Assembly: GCA_903891755.1 (NCBI GenBank)
Contig: CAITFY010000056.1
Coordinates: 1 to 7,592 of the forward strand
DNA: 7,592 nucleotides
Origin: an uncultured Actinomycetes bacterium
GTDB taxonomy: Bacteria; Actinomycetota; Actinomycetes; Nanopelagicales; Nanopelagicaceae
Reading direction: 5' to 3'
Below, one piece after another: positions 6,137-7,592 of this stretch. The number at the start of each line of letters is the position of its first letter. Positions within the stretch are counted from its first letter, which is position 1. The notes beneath the pieces are model-generated. The model was not told the origin of the DNA. It made no database searches and saw only the letters and a list, made by a program, of their open reading frames with translations. The position numbers and the translations under genes are program-made.

Positions 6137-7123
6137 ATGAAGAGCGTAATCGCGGAAAATCTTGTGAAAACTTATCGGAAAGGCGCCGTCCGTGCGCTCG
6201 ATGGTTTGAGCCTGGATGTGGAGGAGGGCACGGTTTTAGGCGTGCTCGGCCCAAATGGCGCTGGCAAGACCACAACTGTGAGGATTTTATCTACTCTGCT
6301 CGAGCCTGATTCTGGCCATGCCAGCGTTGCGGGAATTGATGTCATCAAAAACCCCAAGGCGGTCCGCCAGATTATTGGACTCTCCGGACAATACGCAGCG
6401 GTCGATGAAACCCTGACCGGCTGGGATAACTTGGTGATGTTCGGCCAGCTCTATCACCTGAGTTCAACTCAAGCGAAGGTGCGCGCAACTGAACTTCTCG
6501 AACAATTTTCACTCACCGATGCCGCCCGTCGCCCCATCAAAACTTTCTCCGGTGGAATGCGCCGCAGACTAGATCTCGCGGCCTCTCTCATTATTCGCCC
6601 CAAGGTTCTCTTCTTAGATGAACCAACTACAGGGCTTGATCCTCGTGGTCGTCTTGAGATGTGGGGAGTTATTGAAGGACTTGTGCGCGAAGGAGTCACG
6701 CTCCTTCTCACCACTCAATATTTAGAAGAAGCAGATCAATTAGCCGATGACATCGTGGTTATTGATCAAGGTCGAGTAATCGCACGTGGATCATCTGATG
6801 AACTCAAAGACCAAGTCGGTGGAGAGCGAATTGAGATCGTTGTTGCCGACAATAACCTTGAGAGCGCTCGCGAAATCATTGAGCGAGTAACTCATGGCAG
6901 CGCGACGATTGATCGCGGGCTTCGCAAAATCTCAGTTCCTGTTCCAGATGGAACACAATCTCTCATCGCAGTGATTCGTGAATTCGATAGCGCTGGTATC
7001 CACGCTCTGGACTTAGCTTTAAAACGTCCGTCGCTGGATGATGTATTTCTCTCACTCACCGGACACGTTGCCGAAGAGGTCAAATCTGAAGAAGCTGCAC
7101 CAAAGAAGGGAGCGCGCAAGTGA
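6137..7123 (+). CDS. ABC exporter ATPase, DrrA (daunorubicin resistance) type
   Basis: This 328-residue cytoplasmic ATPase drives a two-component ABC-2 exporter. It shows Walker A GPNGAGKTT (38-46), the Q-loop glutamine in LSGQYAAVDETLT (Gln85), the signature FSGGMRRRLDLAASL (137-151), Walker B VLFLDEP with Glu162 as catalytic base, and a D-loop GLDP. The switch position reads LLTTQYLEEAD, with Gln194 where most ABC proteins carry histidine; this is typical of the DrrA subfamily rather than a defect. The C-terminal extension carries the subfamily block RPSLDDVFLSLTGH (298-311) and ends in a lysine-rich tail (APKKGARK). The ATG at 6137 is the only good start and fits the family N-terminus. The stop overlaps the permease start by four bases (GTGA), indicating translational coupling. 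DrrA-type exporters carry drugs, glycolipids or other lipophilic molecules; the cargo here is unknown. The divergent DHA2 exporter points to the same general theme. Confidence 0.95.
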   Translation: MKSVIAENLVKTYRKGAVRALDGLSLDVEEGTVLGVLGPNGAGKTTTVRILSTLLEPDSGHASVAGIDVIKNPKAVRQIIGLSGQYAAVDETLTGWDNLVMFGQLYHLSSTQAKVRATELLEQFSLTDAARRPIKTFSGGMRRRLDLAASLIIRPKVLFLDEPTTGLDPRGRLEMWGVIEGLVREGVTLLLTTQYLEEADQLADDIVVIDQGRVIARGSSDELKDQVGGERIEIVVADNNLESAREIIERVTHGSATIDRGLRKISVPVPDGTQSLIAVIREFDSAGIHALDLALKRPSLDDVFLSLTGHVAEEVKSEEAAPKKGARK

Positions 7124-7592
7124 ACGCAATAAAAGATGCACTTGTCATTACTAAGCGTCAGTTACTTCAACTTACTCGCGTCCCTGAAGTCCTTATCTTT
7201 AACACTATTCAGCCAGTCATGTTTGTGCTCCTGTTCCGTTATGTATTCGGAGGGTTAGGCGCGGGTATCAAGGGTGGATATGTCCAACTTCTCATGCCTG
7301 GAATCTTCGTGCAGACAGTGACATTTACGCTTGCTGCGACTGCTCAAGGCTTGGCGCAAGATATGGAGAAGGGTCTCATCGATCGTTTTAGATCACTTCC
7401 GATTGCTCGATCTGCACTCGTTGTTGGCCGGACCTTGGGTGATGGCCTACTCAATATCGTGGTTCTTGTAGTTATGGGAGCAGCCGGATTCTTGGTGGGA
7501 TGGCGCCCAACATCTGGAATTTTCCATATATTTCTCGGCTTTTTGATGCTGCTCTTCTTTGGTTACGCCTTATCGTGGGCTGGAATCTTTGC
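7120..7592 (+). CDS. ABC-2 type exporter permease, DrrB type, N-terminal part (runs off the right edge)
   Basis: The first 157 codons encode the membrane partner of the upstream ATPase. After a short cytoplasmic N-terminus (KDALVITKRQLLQLTRVPEVL, residues 5-25) comes a hydrophobic stretch PVMFVLLFRYVFGG, the external-loop style LLMPGIFVQTVTF, and then the cytoplasmic coupling block EKGLIDRFRSLPIARSALVVGR, which is highly characteristic of ABC-2 permeases of this family. Two more hydrophobic segments follow (LLNIVVLVVMGAAGFLVGW and FHIFLGFLMLLFFGYALSW). The GTG start at 7120 overlaps the ATPase stop in GTGA. AAGGGAG at 7106-7112, inside the end of the ATPase gene, supplies the ribosome binding site at 7 nt. 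The pair should assemble as an inner-membrane exporter. A complete member is about 250-280 residues, so roughly 40 percent is missing. Confidence 0.93.
   Translation, partial: MNAIKDALVITKRQLLQLTRVPEVLIFNTIQPVMFVLLFRYVFGGLGAGIKGGYVQLLMPGIFVQTVTFTLAATAQGLAQDMEKGLIDRFRSLPIARSALVVGRTLGDGLLNIVVLVVMGAAGFLVGWRPTSGIFHIFLGFLMLLFFGYALSWAGIF

Noticed and set aside
6103..6309. Plus-strand open frame overlapping the ATPase start
   Set aside because: It is out of frame with clear Walker A coding sequence and its protein shows no recognisable pattern, so it is a frame shadow.
6850..6900. ATPase switch glutamine considered as an inactivating change
   Set aside because: Gln in TTQYLEEAD is normal for DrrA-type ATPases, and all other catalytic motifs are intact (the residue itself is encoded near 6716-6718).
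1..7592. CRISPR arrays, insertion sequences, integrase sites, tRNA or rRNA genes
   Set aside because: I saw no spaced direct repeats, terminal inverted repeats, transposase motifs or tRNA-like folds. Genes fill the window and no gap exceeds about 150 bp.

Overview
The window carries nine protein genes, almost without gaps, and looks like a chromosomal segment of an actinobacterium with a streamlined genome and moderate GC. The taxonomic hint is indirect. The alcohol dehydrogenase reads like ADH-A of Rhodococcus, the ABC pair is of the DrrA/DrrB type common in Actinomycetota, and base composition is near half GC rather than high. Freshwater planktonic lineages such as Nanopelagicales (acI) would fit, but that is an inference.

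Left part (1-1385, minus strand): a PfkB-family sugar-phosphate kinase of the 1-phosphofructokinase type is followed 20 nt later by a class I fructose-1,6-bisphosphate aldolase, which runs off the left edge. Together they would phosphorylate a hexose phosphate and cleave the product to triose phosphates. The kinase departs from the usual family residues at several positions near the substrate. Divergent from it (1537-2583, plus strand) is a two-zinc medium-chain alcohol dehydrogenase; the 151-bp region between them holds dyad symmetries and candidate promoter elements.

Middle part (2603-3984): an nfeD-like gene and an SPFH/stomatin gene form a minus-strand pair, a classic membrane-microdomain partnership. 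The SPFH gene converges on the dehydrogenase, and a 16-bp-stem hairpin spans its last codons and stop. A small unrecognised membrane protein (3985-4374, plus strand) diverges from nfeD and is followed by a very strong, perfectly symmetric bidirectional terminator shared with the next gene.

Right part (4437-7592): a 14-helix DHA2-type major facilitator exporter (minus strand) diverges from a DrrAB-type ABC exporter (plus strand). Its ATPase is complete and its permease is cut by the right edge, with a GTGA start/stop overlap between them. The two exporters share a 98-bp control region, suggesting a drug- or lipid-export locus.

I see no mobile elements, CRISPR arrays, RNA genes or clearly novel multi-gene system. 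The points worth a second look are the kinase's substrate residues, the coding-region hairpin, two -10 motifs placed as expected for leaderless transcription, the unknown membrane protein, and the regular 11-residue repeat in the SPFH protein.
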